From Curvibacter sp. PAE-UM (GTDB lineage: Bacteria; Pseudomonadota; Gammaproteobacteria; Burkholderiales; Burkholderiaceae_C), in contig NZ_KQ483358.1 in the NCBI RefSeq assembly GCF_001432305.1, positions 2,291,812 to 2,355,811 of the forward strand: a stretch of DNA of 64,000 nt, written 5' to 3'. The notes beneath the pieces are model-generated. The model made no database searches, was not told the origin of the DNA, and saw only the letters and a program-made list of their open reading frames with translations. Below, piece after piece: positions 1 through 11,103 of the stretch; positions within the stretch are counted from its first letter, which is position 1; each line of letters begins with the position of its first letter. The position numbers and the translations under genes are program-made.

Positions 1-438
1 GTGGACGACTACCAGCGCCAGACCCTGCAGCGTTCCATCGAGACACGCCTGGCCTTCCTGAAGTTCGCCAACATGCACTTCATCTCGGCCAAGAAGCGCC
101 AGGGCCTGGGTCCGCTGTGGACCTCCATCGTCCAGGCCTACAAGGCGGCCGGCTGCAAGATGTCGACGCCGGTGCTCACGCGATTGCTGCTGCAGGCCGT
201 GCAATTCCAGAGCCCCCAGCGTGCCGGCATGTTCCGCCCCAAGATGCGTTATGCGCACCAGGGCGGCATGAACCCGCCGGTGATCGTGATCCACGGCAAC
301 TCGCTCGAGCACGTGCCTGATTCCTACAAGCGTTTCCTCGAAGGCTGGTTCCGCAAGGAGTTCGACCTGGTGGGCACGCCCATGCGCATCGAGATGAAAA
401 CCTCGACCAATCCCTATGCCGACAAGGAAGAGCGCTAG
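1..438 (+). CDS. der: GTPase Der (EngA), C-terminal part, cut by window edge
   Basis: This is the last 145 residues of the double-GTPase Der, a ribosome-associated factor needed for 50S subunit maturation. Both G domains lie before the window. What remains is the end of the second G domain and the KH-like C-terminal domain, recognisable from the [14 protein letters not shown] stretch, the VIVIHGN strand and the ending NPYADKEER. The frame is open from base 1, so the first codon here is internal and not a start. The gene is followed after 120 bp by hfq, a gene order usual in Burkholderiales. Identity is secure; completeness cannot be judged. Confidence 0.95.
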   Translation: MDDYQRQTLQRSIETRLAFLKFANMHFISAKKRQGLGPLWTSIVQAYKAAGCKMSTPVLTRLLLQAVQFQSPQRAGMFRPKMRYAHQGGMNPPVIVIHGNSLEHVPDSYKRFLEGWFRKEFDLVGTPMRIEMKTSTNPYADKEER

Positions 439-558
439 GCCCCGGCCTGGCCCCGAGTCCGGACTCTTTACTGGGGATTAGCTCCGCTTGTCAAGCGAAC
501 GCCAGCCTGCTGTGGTATGGTGACGACTTCCTTACTACTCTTGAACACGGAGAATATC

Positions 559-813
559 GTGAGCAATAACAAAGGTCAGCTCCTGCAAGACCCCTTCCTC
601 AACGCCCTGCGCCGCGAGCACGTGCCGGTCTCCATCTACCTGGTCAACGGCATCAAGCTGCAAGGCCAGATCGAATCCTTCGACCAGTACGTAGTCCTGT
701 TGCGCAATACCGTGACCCAAATGGTCTACAAGCACGCCATCTCCACCATCGTCCCCGGCCGCGCGGTGAATTTCGCGACTGGCGCCGAAGGCGAAGCCCC
801 CAGCGCACCCTGA
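559..813 (+). CDS. hfq: RNA chaperone Hfq
   Basis: Hfq is the hexameric Sm-like RNA chaperone that pairs small RNAs with mRNAs. The 84-residue product has the Sm1 motif ([33 protein letters not shown] begins at residue 8) and the Sm2 signature [10 protein letters not shown], followed by a short Ala/Gly/Pro tail. I place the start at the GTG at 559, because the protein then begins [12 protein letters not shown] as in other Hfq proteins and a GGAGA sits 5-10 nt upstream. An in-frame ATG at 517 would add 14 residues with no family counterpart. It lies between der and hflX, as expected for this lineage. Confidence 0.96.
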   Translation: MSNNKGQLLQDPFLNALRREHVPVSIYLVNGIKLQGQIESFDQYVVLLRNTVTQMVYKHAISTIVPGRAVNFATGAEGEAPSAP

Positions 814-885
814 GGTATCGGGGGCCGGCCGCGCAGGCCGCAGGCCTGTGACTTCCATATCGTTCTCTTTCCGGCAGCCTCCTCC

Positions 886-2070
886 TTGACCGTCTTGTCA
901 GATCAGCACCCCGCATCGACCATCCTGGTCGGGGTGGACTTCGGTCTGCCGCATTTCGACGGCGAACTCGAGGAGCTCGGCCTGCTGGCCGAGACCGCCG
1001 GACTGCACCCGGTCGGCCGTATCACCTGCAAGCGCAAGGCGCCCGACGCGGCGCTGTTTGTGGGCAGCGGCAAGGCCGAGGAGATCAAGCTGCTGGCCCA
1101 GCAGCTGGGCGCCAGCGAAATCCTCTTTGACCAGAGCCTGAGCCCGGCCCAGCAACGCAACCTGGAGCGCACGCTGGAGTTGCCGGTCAACGACCGCACT
1201 CTGCTGATCCTGGAAATCTTCGCCCAGCGCGCGCGCAGCCACGAGGGCAAGTTGCAGGTCGAGCTGGCCCGCCTGCAGTATCTGAGCACCCGTCTGGTGC
1301 GACGCTGGTCCCACCTGGAACGCCAGACCGGCGGCGCCGGTGTGCGCGGCGGCCCGGGCGAGAAGCAGATCGAGCTGGACCGCCGCATGATTGCCGAGTC
1401 CATCAAGCGCACCAAGGAGCGCCTGCACAAGGTCAAGCGCCAGCGCCAGACCCAGCGCCGCCAGCGCGAGCGTCGCGACGCCTACAACATCTCCCTGGTC
1501 GGCTACACCAATGCCGGCAAGTCCACCCTGTTCAACAGCTTGGTCAAGGCGCGCGCCTATGCGGCCGACCAGCTGTTTGCCACCCTGGACACCACCACGC
1601 GCCAGCTCTACCTGGGCGAGGCCGGGCGCTCGGTTTCCCTGTCGGACACCGTGGGTTTCATCCGCGATTTGCCGCACGGCCTGATCGACGCCTTCCAGGC
1701 CACCCTGCAGGAGGCGGTGGACGCCGACCTGCTGCTGCACGTGGTCGATGCCGCCAACCCGAATTTCCCCGAGCAGATCGCCGAGGTGCAGCGTGTGCTG
1801 GCCGAGATCGGCGCCGAGCACATCCCGCAGGTGCTGGTCTTCAACAAGCTCGACGCCCTGGGGCCGGAGCGCCGCCCGGAACGGGTGCAGGACAGCTACG
1901 AACTCGATGGCCAGGCCGTCCCGCGCATCTTCGTCAGTGCCCGTGACGGGGAGGGCCTGCCCGCGCTGCGCCAACTGTTGGCCCAGCGCGTCATCGCCAG
2001 CACCACCGTGGCCCCGGAAGAGGCCGAAATCGAGGCCGATTTCCCGGACAATCACGCAAGCCCATTCTGA
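886..2070 (+). CDS. hflX: GTPase HflX
   Basis: HflX is a ribosome-splitting GTPase that rescues stalled 70S ribosomes. The 394-residue protein has an N-terminal HflX domain with the basic linker region (SHLERQTGGAGVRGGPGEKQIELDRR near residues 145-170) and a C-terminal G domain with P-loop GYTNAGKST, switch region DTVGFI and NKLD. No ATG exists near the 5' end. The first usable start is the TTG at 886, and a second in-frame TTG at 895 is possible. No clear Shine-Dalgarno sequence is visible, so the start is uncertain by a few codons. It follows hfq by 72 bp and precedes hflK. Confidence 0.95.
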   Translation: MTVLSDQHPASTILVGVDFGLPHFDGELEELGLLAETAGLHPVGRITCKRKAPDAALFVGSGKAEEIKLLAQQLGASEILFDQSLSPAQQRNLERTLELPVNDRTLLILEIFAQRARSHEGKLQVELARLQYLSTRLVRRWSHLERQTGGAGVRGGPGEKQIELDRRMIAESIKRTKERLHKVKRQRQTQRRQRERRDAYNISLVGYTNAGKSTLFNSLVKARAYAADQLFATLDTTTRQLYLGEAGRSVSLSDTVGFIRDLPHGLIDAFQATLQEAVDADLLLHVVDAANPNFPEQIAEVQRVLAEIGAEHIPQVLVFNKLDALGPERRPERVQDSYELDGQAVPRIFVSARDGEGLPALRQLLAQRVIASTTVAPEEAEIEADFPDNHASPF

Positions 2071-2127
2071 TTGGGCACAATGCGTGGGTTCGAGGCGCTG
2101 AGCCGAGATTACAGAGAGAAGCCAAGA

Positions 2128-3483
2128 ATGAAACTTCATGCACCAGCCTTCCGCTGGGCCGCTTTATGGCCCGGCCGCCTGCGCGGCATGTTCAACCTGA
2201 ACGACCCGCGCTGGGGTCGAGGTGAGGACAAGCCCTCCGAGGCCAAGCCCGAACCGGGCCGCCCCGAATCCGATGTGCCGCCGCCCCAGGGCAACGGCCG
2301 CGGGGCGCGCCCCGGCAACACCCAGGGCCCGCCCGATCTGGACGAACTCTGGCGCGATTTCAACCGCAAGCTCTCCGGCCTGTTCGGCGGCGGGCGCGGT
2401 GGCCAGGGGGGCAACGGCGGCACGCCGCCCGACATGAAGGGTGCACGCTTCGGCATCGGCCTGATCCTGGCCATCGTGGCCCTGATCTGGCTGGGCACGG
2501 GCTTTTTCATCGTGCAGGAAGGCCAGCAGGCTGTCATCACCCAGTTCGGCAAGTACAAGACCACTGTGGGGGCTGGTTTCAACTGGCGCTTGCCTTATCC
2601 GATCCAGCGCCATGAGCTGATTTTCGTGACGCAGATCCGCTCGGTCGATGTCGGCCGCGACGTGGTCATCAAGGCCACCGGCCTGCGCGAGTCGGCCATG
2701 CTGACCGCGGACGAGAACATCGTCGAGATCAAGTTCGCCGTGCAGTACCGCCTGAACGACGCTCGCGCCTACCTGTTCGAGAGTCGCGACCCGGCCAGCG
2801 CCGTGGTGCAGGCCGCAGAAACCGCGGTGCGCGACGTGGTGGGCAAGATGAAGATGGACTCGGCCCTGTCCGAGGAGCGCGACCAGATCGCCCCGCGTGT
2901 GCGCAAGCTCATGCAGGACATCCTGGACCGCTACAAGGTCGGCATCGAGGTGGTGGGCATCAACCTGCAGCAGGGCGGTGTGCGTCCGCCCGAGCAGGTG
3001 CAGGCCGCCTTCGACGACGTGCTCAAGGCCGGCCAGGAGCGCGAGCGCCTGAAGAACGAAGCCCAGGCCTATGCCAACGACGTGGTGCCGCGCGCCATCG
3101 GTACCGCTTCGCGCCTGAAGGAAGAGGCCGAGGGCTACAAGTCGCGCATCGTGGCCCAGGCCCAGGGTGACGGGCAGCGCTTCCGCTCGGTGCTGGCCGA
3201 ATACCAGAAGGCGCCACAGGTCACGCGTGACCGGCTCTACCTGGAGTCCATGCAGCAGATCTATGGCAACGTGACCAAGGTGCTGGTGGATTCGAAGCAG
3301 GGCTCCAACCTGCTCTACCTGCCGCTGGACAAGATCATGCAGCTCGGTGGTGAGGGCGGCACCGCGCCCCTGATGCAGGGTGCCGTGCCCGGGGCCGCAC
3401 CGGTGCAGCCCCTGCCGTCTTCCGCCGCTGCCGATGTACGCTCGCGTGAGAACCTGCGTTCGCGCGAACGCGAAACCCGATAA
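2128..3483 (+). CDS. hflK: FtsH protease modulator HflK
   Basis: HflK forms with HflC a large inner-membrane, periplasm-facing cage around FtsH and modulates its proteolysis. The 451-residue protein has a Gly/Pro-rich cytoplasmic N-terminus containing MFNLNDPRWGRGED, one transmembrane helix (IGLILAIVALIWLGTGFFIV), an SPFH/band-7 domain, a long charged helix rich in E/R/A, and a disordered tail. I chose the ATG at 2128 over the earlier in-frame GTG-type start at 2071 because it leaves a normal N-terminus. An ATG at 2188 is a third option. It ends 10 bp before hflC. Confidence 0.94.
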   Translation: MKLHAPAFRWAALWPGRLRGMFNLNDPRWGRGEDKPSEAKPEPGRPESDVPPPQGNGRGARPGNTQGPPDLDELWRDFNRKLSGLFGGGRGGQGGNGGTPPDMKGARFGIGLILAIVALIWLGTGFFIVQEGQQAVITQFGKYKTTVGAGFNWRLPYPIQRHELIFVTQIRSVDVGRDVVIKATGLRESAMLTADENIVEIKFAVQYRLNDARAYLFESRDPASAVVQAAETAVRDVVGKMKMDSALSEERDQIAPRVRKLMQDILDRYKVGIEVVGINLQQGGVRPPEQVQAAFDDVLKAGQERERLKNEAQAYANDVVPRAIGTASRLKEEAEGYKSRIVAQAQGDGQRFRSVLAEYQKAPQVTRDRLYLESMQQIYGNVTKVLVDSKQGSNLLYLPLDKIMQLGGEGGTAPLMQGAVPGAAPVQPLPSSAAADVRSRENLRSRERETR

Positions 3484-3493
3484 GGAAGCCAAC

Positions 3494-4387
3494 ATGAACC
3501 GTATCGGATTCATCCTTTCCTCGCTGCTGGTGCTGCTGGCACTGGCGAGCTCCATGCTGTTCGTGGTCGACCAGCGCCAGTTCGGCGTGGTCTACGCCCT
3601 CGGCCAGATCAAGGAAGTCATCACCGAGCCCGGCCTCAACGTCAAGCTGCCGCCGCCGTTCCAGAACGTGACCTACATCGACAAGCGCCTGCTCACGCTG
3701 GACAGCCCCGACAACGAGCCCATGCTGACGGCCGAGAAGCAGCGCGTGGTGATCGACTGGTACGTGCGCTGGCGCATCAGCGACCCCACCGAGTACATCC
3801 GTAACGTGGGCCTGAACGAGGCCGCCGGTACCAGCCAGCTCAACCGCGTGGTGCGCAACGCCTTCCAGGAAGAGATCAACAAGCGCACCGTCAAGGAGCT
3901 GCTCTCGATCAAGCGCGAGGCCCTGATGTCCGACGTCAAGGACGAGGTGCTCAAGGCCGTGCGCGGCGACAAGCCCTGGGGCATCGATGTGGTGGACGTG
4001 CGCATCACGCGCGTGGACTATGTGGAGTCCATCACCGAGTCGGTCTACGGCCGCATGAAAGCCGAACGCCAGCGCGTGGCCAACGAACTGCGCTCCACCG
4101 GCGCCGCCGAGGGCGAGAAGATCCGCGCCGACGCCGACCGCCAGCGCGAGGTGACGGTGGCCAACGCCTACCGTGACGCGCAGAAGGTCAAGGGCCAGGG
4201 CGATGCCGAGGCCGCGCGCATCTACGCCGAGGCCTTCGGCCGTGACCCGTCCTTCGCCCAGTTCTACCGCAGCCTGGAGGCCTACAAGGCCAGCTTTGCC
4301 AGCAAGAATGACGTGATGGTGCTCGACCCCAGCAGTTCGGAGTTCTTCAAGGTGTTCCGCGGCCAGGGCGCAGCGCCCAAGAAATAA
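3494..4387 (+). CDS. hflC: FtsH protease modulator HflC
   Basis: HflC is the partner of HflK in the SPFH cage that regulates FtsH. The 297-residue protein has an N-terminal signal-anchor helix (residues about 4-24), a band-7 domain beginning VVDQRQFGVVYALGQIKEV, a coiled helix with repeated ERQRVANELR/ADADRQREV heptads, and a C-terminal segment ending in QGAAPKK. The start is the ATG at 3494, preceded by AAGGAAG at 3482-3488. Upstream in-frame codons would run back into hflK. It is co-transcribed with hflK and the DUF2065 gene that begins 3 bp later. Confidence 0.95.
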   Translation: MNRIGFILSSLLVLLALASSMLFVVDQRQFGVVYALGQIKEVITEPGLNVKLPPPFQNVTYIDKRLLTLDSPDNEPMLTAEKQRVVIDWYVRWRISDPTEYIRNVGLNEAAGTSQLNRVVRNAFQEEINKRTVKELLSIKREALMSDVKDEVLKAVRGDKPWGIDVVDVRITRVDYVESITESVYGRMKAERQRVANELRSTGAAEGEKIRADADRQREVTVANAYRDAQKVKGQGDAEAARIYAEAFGRDPSFAQFYRSLEAYKASFASKNDVMVLDPSSSEFFKVFRGQGAAPKK

Positions 4388-4390
4388 AGC

Positions 4391-4582
4391 GTGAGCAGTG
4401 ATGCCTTCTGGCTGGCCATGGCCCTCGTTCTGGTGATCGAGGGCCTTTTTCCCTTCATCTCGCCGGTGGGCTGGCGCCGCATGTTTGCCCAGATCCTTGG
4501 CTTAAGCGACGGCCAGATCCGCTTCTTCGGCCTGTGCAGCATCCTGGCCGGCCTGGCAGGGCTCTGGTGGCTCTTGCCCTGA
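4391..4582 (+). CDS. DUF2065 (YjeT-type) small membrane protein
   Basis: A 63-residue protein with two hydrophobic helices separated by a short loop (FWLAMALVLVIEGLFPFI and GLCSILAGLAGLWWLL). It matches what I recall of the DUF2065/YjeT family, which is encoded next to hflKC in many proteobacteria. Its function is unknown. Linkage and membrane topology suggest a link to the HflKC-FtsH complex, but that is inference. The start is a GTG at 4391, 3 bp after the hflC stop, so translational coupling is likely. Confidence 0.85.
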   Translation: MSSDAFWLAMALVLVIEGLFPFISPVGWRRMFAQILGLSDGQIRFFGLCSILAGLAGLWWLLP

Positions 4583-4656
4583 ATTTCGGTCTGGGGCGCT
4601 GCCGGAGCGCCGGTCCAACCCGGTAAAATCACGTTTTTAACAGCTCCCCCTTTCCC

Positions 4657-5805
4657 ATGTCCGCCTGGCTCCTGCCGGATCACATTGCCGATGTCCTGCC
4701 TTCCGAGGCCCGCCACATCGAGGAACTGCGCCGCGACCTGCTCGACATGGCGCGTTGTTATGGCTATGAGCTGGTCATGCCGCCGCTGCTCGAGCATCTC
4801 GCCTCGCTGCTGACCGGCACCGGCCAGGCGCTCAACCTGCAGACCTTCAAGCTGGTCGACCAGCTCTCGGGCCGCTCCATGGGCCTGCGCGCCGACACCA
4901 CCCCCCAGGTGGCCCGCATCGACGCACATCTGCTGAACCGCCGCGGTGTGGCCCGCCTGTGCTACTGCGGCCCGGTGGTGCACACGCGCCCGGCCAGCCC
5001 GCACGCCACGCGCGAACCGCTGCAGTTTGGTGCCGAGATCTACGGCCATGCCGGCCCCGAGGCTGACCTGGAGGCCTTGCAACTCGCGCTGGACTGCCTC
5101 AAGGCGGCCCGTCTCCCGGGCTACACCGTGGACCTGGCTGACGTGCGCATCGTCAGCGCCCTGCTAGAAGGTGTGCCAGCCGATGCCGAGACCCTGACCG
5201 CGATCCACGCGGCCCTGGCGGCCAAGGATGTGTCGGCGCTGACCCAACTCACCGGCGCCTTCCCGGCCGCTTCCCGCCAGGGCCTGCTGGCCCTGCCGCG
5301 CCTCTACGGCGATGCGAGCGTGCTGGATGAGGCCCGCAAGGTCCTGCCGGCCCTGCCCGCGATACACCAGGCGCTGGACGGCCTGAAATGGCTGGCCGGC
5401 CAGCTGGAGGGCACCACCCTGGGCTTCGACCTGGCCGATCTGCGCGGTTATGCCTATTACAGCGGCATGCGCTTCGCCGTGTATGCCGAAGGGGTGAGCG
5501 ACGCGCTGCTGCGTGGCGGCCGTTACGACGAGGTGGGGGCCGTGTTCGGGCGCAAGCGTCCGGCCGTGGGCTTCAGCCTGGACCTCAAGACCCTGGTGGG
5601 TGCCGTGCCGGCGCGTGCGCTGCGTGCGGCCATCCGTGCACCCTGGAGCGAGTCGGCCTCGCTGCGCGCGGCCATCGCGCGCCTGCGCCAGGAGGGCGAA
5701 ACCGTGGTCTGCGTGCTGCCCGGGCACGAGAGCGAGATCGACGAATTCCATTGCGACCGCGAGCTGACCGATGTGGCAGGTCGCTGGGTCGTCAGCGCCA
5801 TCTGA
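4657..5805 (+). CDS. hisZ: ATP phosphoribosyltransferase regulatory subunit HisZ
   Basis: HisZ is a catalytically inactive paralogue of histidyl-tRNA synthetase that binds and regulates the short form of HisG at the first step of histidine synthesis. The 382-residue protein has the class II synthetase core ([14 protein letters not shown], the motif-2-like [13 protein letters not shown], the motif-3-like [27 protein letters not shown]) but no anticodon-binding domain, which distinguishes it from HisS. The genome should therefore carry a short HisG elsewhere. The start is ATG at 4657. It sits directly before purA, the usual arrangement in Burkholderiales. Confidence 0.93.
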   Translation: MSAWLLPDHIADVLPSEARHIEELRRDLLDMARCYGYELVMPPLLEHLASLLTGTGQALNLQTFKLVDQLSGRSMGLRADTTPQVARIDAHLLNRRGVARLCYCGPVVHTRPASPHATREPLQFGAEIYGHAGPEADLEALQLALDCLKAARLPGYTVDLADVRIVSALLEGVPADAETLTAIHAALAAKDVSALTQLTGAFPAASRQGLLALPRLYGDASVLDEARKVLPALPAIHQALDGLKWLAGQLEGTTLGFDLADLRGYAYYSGMRFAVYAEGVSDALLRGGRYDEVGAVFGRKRPAVGFSLDLKTLVGAVPARALRAAIRAPWSESASLRAAIARLRQEGETVVCVLPGHESEIDEFHCDRELTDVAGRWVVSAI

Positions 5806-7221
<1,416 letters not shown>

Positions 7222-7363
7222 AAACTTGTGAATAAATCTACTGCGCAACCCGATCGCGGCGTTGGGCGGTGCTCGCCATCCTCACGTACAGGAAGTACGT
7301 TCCGGTGGCTGCGCTCCGTCCGCCTTGCGCTCGGGCCGCTCGCTACGATTTCTTCACAAGTTT
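7222..7363 (+). repeat. 142-bp palindromic intergenic repeat, copy 1
   Basis: The element begins at the first base after the purA stop and is bounded by perfect 11-bp inverted ends, AAACTTGTGAA (7222-7232) and TTCACAAGTTT (7353-7363). The complementarity continues imperfectly inward (AAATC pairing next to the ends) to a central hairpin ACGTAC-AGGAA-GTACGT (7284-7300), so the whole unit can fold as one long interrupted stem. A second copy of the same length and orientation lies at 27671-27812 with only about four differences. It has no coding capacity of its own. Confidence 0.85.
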
Positions 7364-7395
7364 CGCGTACCTGATAAACCAAGAGGAACAGCACG

Positions 7396-7920
7396 ATGTT
7401 GACCGAAGACGGCAAGCACCTGTACGTGAGCTACGGCGAGTACCACAACCTGGTCGAGAAGCTGGCCATCAAGATCCACCAGTCGGGCTGGGAGTTCGAC
7501 ACCATCCTGTGCCTGGCCCGCGGCGGCATGCGCCCCGGCGACATCCTCTCGCGCATCTTCGAGAAGCCCCTGGCCATCATGTCCACCAGCTCCTACCGGG
7601 CCAACGCCGGTACCGAGCAGGGCCATCTGGACATTGCCAAGTACATCACCACGCCCCAGGGCGAGATCGCGGGTCGTGTGTTGCTGGTGGATGATCTGGC
7701 CGATTCCGGCCACACCCTGCAGGCCGTGGTGAACATGCTGCGTGAAAACTATCCGCCCATCACCGATCTGCGCACGGCCGTGATCTGGACCAAGGGCGTG
7801 TCGAGCTTCCAGCCTGATTACTCGGTGGATTACCTGCCCACCAATCCCTGGATCCACCAGCCCTTCGAGGTCTACGACCGCATGCACATTGCCGATGTGC
7901 TGGCCAAGTGGAAGGTGTGA
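7396..7920 (+). CDS. Phosphoribosyltransferase (purine PRTase-like)
   Basis: A 174-residue type I phosphoribosyltransferase. The PRPP-binding motif is RVLLVDDLADSGHT, and a PRTase-fold loop CLARGGMRPGDIL is seen near residue 45. The C-terminal hood has WIHQPFEVYDR. This is the group often annotated as xanthine/hypoxanthine-type PRTase (COG2236-like). The substrate base cannot be fixed from sequence; purine salvage is the natural guess given purA upstream. The start is ATG at 7396 with AAGAGGAA 10-16 nt before it. It probably shares the purA transcript unless the intervening repeat interrupts it. Confidence 0.85.
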   Translation: MLTEDGKHLYVSYGEYHNLVEKLAIKIHQSGWEFDTILCLARGGMRPGDILSRIFEKPLAIMSTSSYRANAGTEQGHLDIAKYITTPQGEIAGRVLLVDDLADSGHTLQAVVNMLRENYPPITDLRTAVIWTKGVSSFQPDYSVDYLPTNPWIHQPFEVYDRMHIADVLAKWKV

Positions 7921-7923
7921 ACT

Positions 7924-8020
7924 AGGCTCACCCCCAGGCTACGCGCACTTCGTGTCGCTACGCCACCCCCCTTGCCGGGGGCGCACCCAGCGGCCCGGCC
8001 AAGCCGGTTCCGCGGGTGCC
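7924..8020 (+). repeat. Structured GC-rich intergenic repeat candidate
   Basis: This stretch before metC can form two stem-loops. The first pairs 7967-7971 (CCCCC) with 7977-7981 (GGGGG). The second is larger: GCACCC at 7983-7988 pairs with GGGTGC at 8014-8019, GCGG with CCGC inside it, and CCGG (7995-7998) with CCGG (8004-8007). I recall near-identical hairpins (CACCCAGCGGCCCGGC type) scattered in Comamonadaceae intergenic DNA, but only one copy is in this window. The call as a repeat therefore rests on memory and not on the sequence shown. Confidence 0.45.
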
Positions 8021-8067
8021 CGCGAATAAGTCCTCTCGGTCCTGCATCGCGCTATGCTCTGCTGACC

Positions 8068-9273
8068 ATGAGCGACAAACGCACCAGCCTGATCCACCAT
8101 CCCTACACGCCCCCCGAGGGCTTCGCCGCGCCGCAGCCCGGGGTGTACAAGGCTTCCACCGTCTTCTTTCCCAATGTGGCGGCCATGCGCAGCCGCGAGT
8201 GGAAGGACAAGACCGGCTACACCTACGGCCTGCACGGCACACCCACCAGCTATGTGCTGGAAGAGCGCCTGGCCACGCTGGAAGGCGGTGCGCAGTGCCT
8301 GCTGGTGCCCAGCGGCCTGGCGGCCATCGCCACCGTGGCCCTGTCGCTGCTCAAGAGTGGCGACGAAGTGCTGATCCCCGACAACGCCTACGGGCCCAAC
8401 AAGGCCCTGGCCCAGGGTGAGCTCAAGAACTGGGGCATCACGCACCAGCATTACGACCCGCTGGATCCGCAGGAGCTGGCGCGGCGTATCAGCCCGAAGA
8501 CCAAGCTGGTCTGGCTGGAGGCGGCCGGTTCGGTCACGCTGGAGTTTCCTGACCTGCGCGAGCAAGTGCGTGTCTGCCGCCAGGCCGGCGTGCTCAGCGC
8601 ACTGGACAACACCTGGGGCGCCGGCCTGGCCTTCAACGCTTTCGACCTGGCGCATGAGGGAGCAGGGGGGCAGGGTGTGGACATCTCGATCCATGCGCTC
8701 ACCAAATACCCCAGCGGTGGCGGCGACGTGCTGATGGGCTCCATCGTCACACGCGACCCCCAGCTGCACATCCGCCTCAAGCTCACCCACATGCGCCTGG
8801 GCCTGGGCGTGGGCATGAACGACGTCGAGGCGGTGCTGCGCGCGCTGCCCAGCATGGCGCTGCGCTACCGCGAGCACGACCGCACGGCGCGCGTGCTGGC
8901 ACGCTGGTGCCAGGCCCGGCCCGAGTTCGCCCAGGTCTTGCACCCGGCGCTGCCGGGCTCCCCCGGCCACGCGCACTGGCAGGCGCTGTGCGGGGCAGAG
9001 GAGGGCAAGGCTGCTGGCCTGTTCAGCGTGATCTTCCACGAGCGCTACAGCGCCGCCCAGGTCGACGCCTTCTGCGACGCCCTGCGCCTGTTCAAGCTGG
9101 GCTACAGCTGGGGCGGGCCCATCAGCCTGGTCGTGCCTTATGAGCTGGCCGGCATGCGCCAGGGCTGGCCGGCGCACCTGGCGCGCGGCACGCTGGTGCG
9201 TTTCTCCACCGGCCTGGAGGCGGTCGAGGACCTGCAGGCCGATCTGCAGCAGGCCTTGGCGGCGCTGGGCTGA
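8068..9273 (+). CDS. metC: Cystathionine beta-lyase
   Basis: A PLP-dependent enzyme of the Cys/Met metabolism family, predicted to cleave cystathionine to homocysteine, ammonia and pyruvate in methionine synthesis. The 401-residue protein has the cofactor-binding segment LVPSGLAAIATVAL, the aspartate region DNTWGAG, and the Schiff-base lysine in SIHALTKYPSGG. The shape YGLHGTPTSYVLEERLATLEGG is typical of MetC and not of cystathionine gamma-synthase, though the family members are hard to separate by eye. The start is ATG at 8068 (MSDKRTSLIHHPYTP); a longer frame from 7972 runs through the structured intergenic repeat and is rejected. Confidence 0.9.
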   Translation: MSDKRTSLIHHPYTPPEGFAAPQPGVYKASTVFFPNVAAMRSREWKDKTGYTYGLHGTPTSYVLEERLATLEGGAQCLLVPSGLAAIATVALSLLKSGDEVLIPDNAYGPNKALAQGELKNWGITHQHYDPLDPQELARRISPKTKLVWLEAAGSVTLEFPDLREQVRVCRQAGVLSALDNTWGAGLAFNAFDLAHEGAGGQGVDISIHALTKYPSGGGDVLMGSIVTRDPQLHIRLKLTHMRLGLGVGMNDVEAVLRALPSMALRYREHDRTARVLARWCQARPEFAQVLHPALPGSPGHAHWQALCGAEEGKAAGLFSVIFHERYSAAQVDAFCDALRLFKLGYSWGGPISLVVPYELAGMRQGWPAHLARGTLVRFSTGLEAVEDLQADLQQALAALG

Positions 9274-9340
9274 TACCCCTCATGGCATTGGTGTTTTCCT
9301 GACTAGGCAGTCGCCGGGCGGCTCGCTAGTCTTGTTCTCC

Positions 9341-10162
9341 ATGAGCGAGAACAGCCAAGAAGCCGACCACAGCCTGCCCGTCAACCCCGCGCCTTACGTG
9401 CCGCCGCCCCCGGTGGGGCCCCGGCGCGAGATCGTGCCCCTGGGTTTTGGCGATCCGTTCCGCTGGCTGGTGCGTGGTTGGCACGACGTGACGGCCGAGA
9501 TGGGCATCGCGTTGTTCTACGGCATGTGCTTCTGGGCCATGGCGCTGACGCTGGGCGCGGTGTTCCGCTACAAGCCCGAGTACGCCATGTCCATCGTCTC
9601 GGGTTGTCTGCTGGTCGGCCCTTTCCTGGCCCTGGGCCTGTACGAGGTGAGCCGCCGGCGCGAACAGGGCCTCACGCCCGACCTGGGCGCCTCGCTCACC
9701 TGCTGGGACCAGCGCATCGGCAGCATGGGCATGCTGGTGCTGGTGCTGGTCGTGCTGGAGCTGCTCTGGGGTCGGGCCTCGCTGGTGGTGTTCGCAGTGT
9801 TCTTCAACACCGGCATGCCGTCCACGGCTGGCGTGCTGCAGGCCATCTTCAACCCCGAGAACTGGGAGTTCGTGGCGGTCTACCTGGTGGTGGGCGGTGT
9901 TTTTGCCGGCCTGGTCTTCGCTACCTCGGTCGTCTCCATCCCCATGATCCTGGACCGCGACACCGACGCCATCTCCGCCTCGCTCACCAGCCTGCAGGTC
10001 TTTTTCACCCACCTGCCGGTGCTGCTGCTGTGGGGCGCGCTGATCACCGCGCTGGTCGCCGTCGCCCTGATTCCCTGGGGCCTGGGCCTGCTGCTGATCG
10101 GCCCCTGGCTGGGGCATGCGACCTGGCATGCCTACCGCGGCTCGGTGCGCTGGATTGATTGA
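9341..10162 (+). CDS. DUF2189 integral membrane protein
   Basis: A 273-residue membrane protein with a soluble Pro-rich N-terminus (about 50 residues) followed by about six hydrophobic helices. The pattern GDPFRWLVRGWHDV... GVVFRYKPEYAM-like and LLLIGPWLGHATWHAYR near the C-terminus fits the DUF2189 family as I know it. Function is unknown. The start is ATG at 9341 (MSENSQEAD). A longer frame from 9140 overlaps metC and is rejected. It lies 67 bp after metC and 17 bp before the ABC exporter genes, so it may be transcribed with them. Confidence 0.8.
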   Translation: MSENSQEADHSLPVNPAPYVPPPPVGPRREIVPLGFGDPFRWLVRGWHDVTAEMGIALFYGMCFWAMALTLGAVFRYKPEYAMSIVSGCLLVGPFLALGLYEVSRRREQGLTPDLGASLTCWDQRIGSMGMLVLVLVVLELLWGRASLVVFAVFFNTGMPSTAGVLQAIFNPENWEFVAVYLVVGGVFAGLVFATSVVSIPMILDRDTDAISASLTSLQVFFTHLPVLLLWGALITALVAVALIPWGLGLLLIGPWLGHATWHAYRGSVRWID

Positions 10163-10179
10163 GTCGTTAATATGAAGGC

Positions 10180-11102
<923 letters not shown>

Positions 11103-11103
<1 letters not shown>

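Noticed and set aside
488..521. hfq promoter (TTGTCA with TATGGT)
   Set aside because: The spacing between the two boxes is 22 bp, too long for a sigma-70 promoter, so it is not listed.
517..558. Longer Hfq start at the upstream ATG
   Set aside because: It adds 14 residues unlike any Hfq N-terminus, and the GTG at 559 has a ribosome-binding site.
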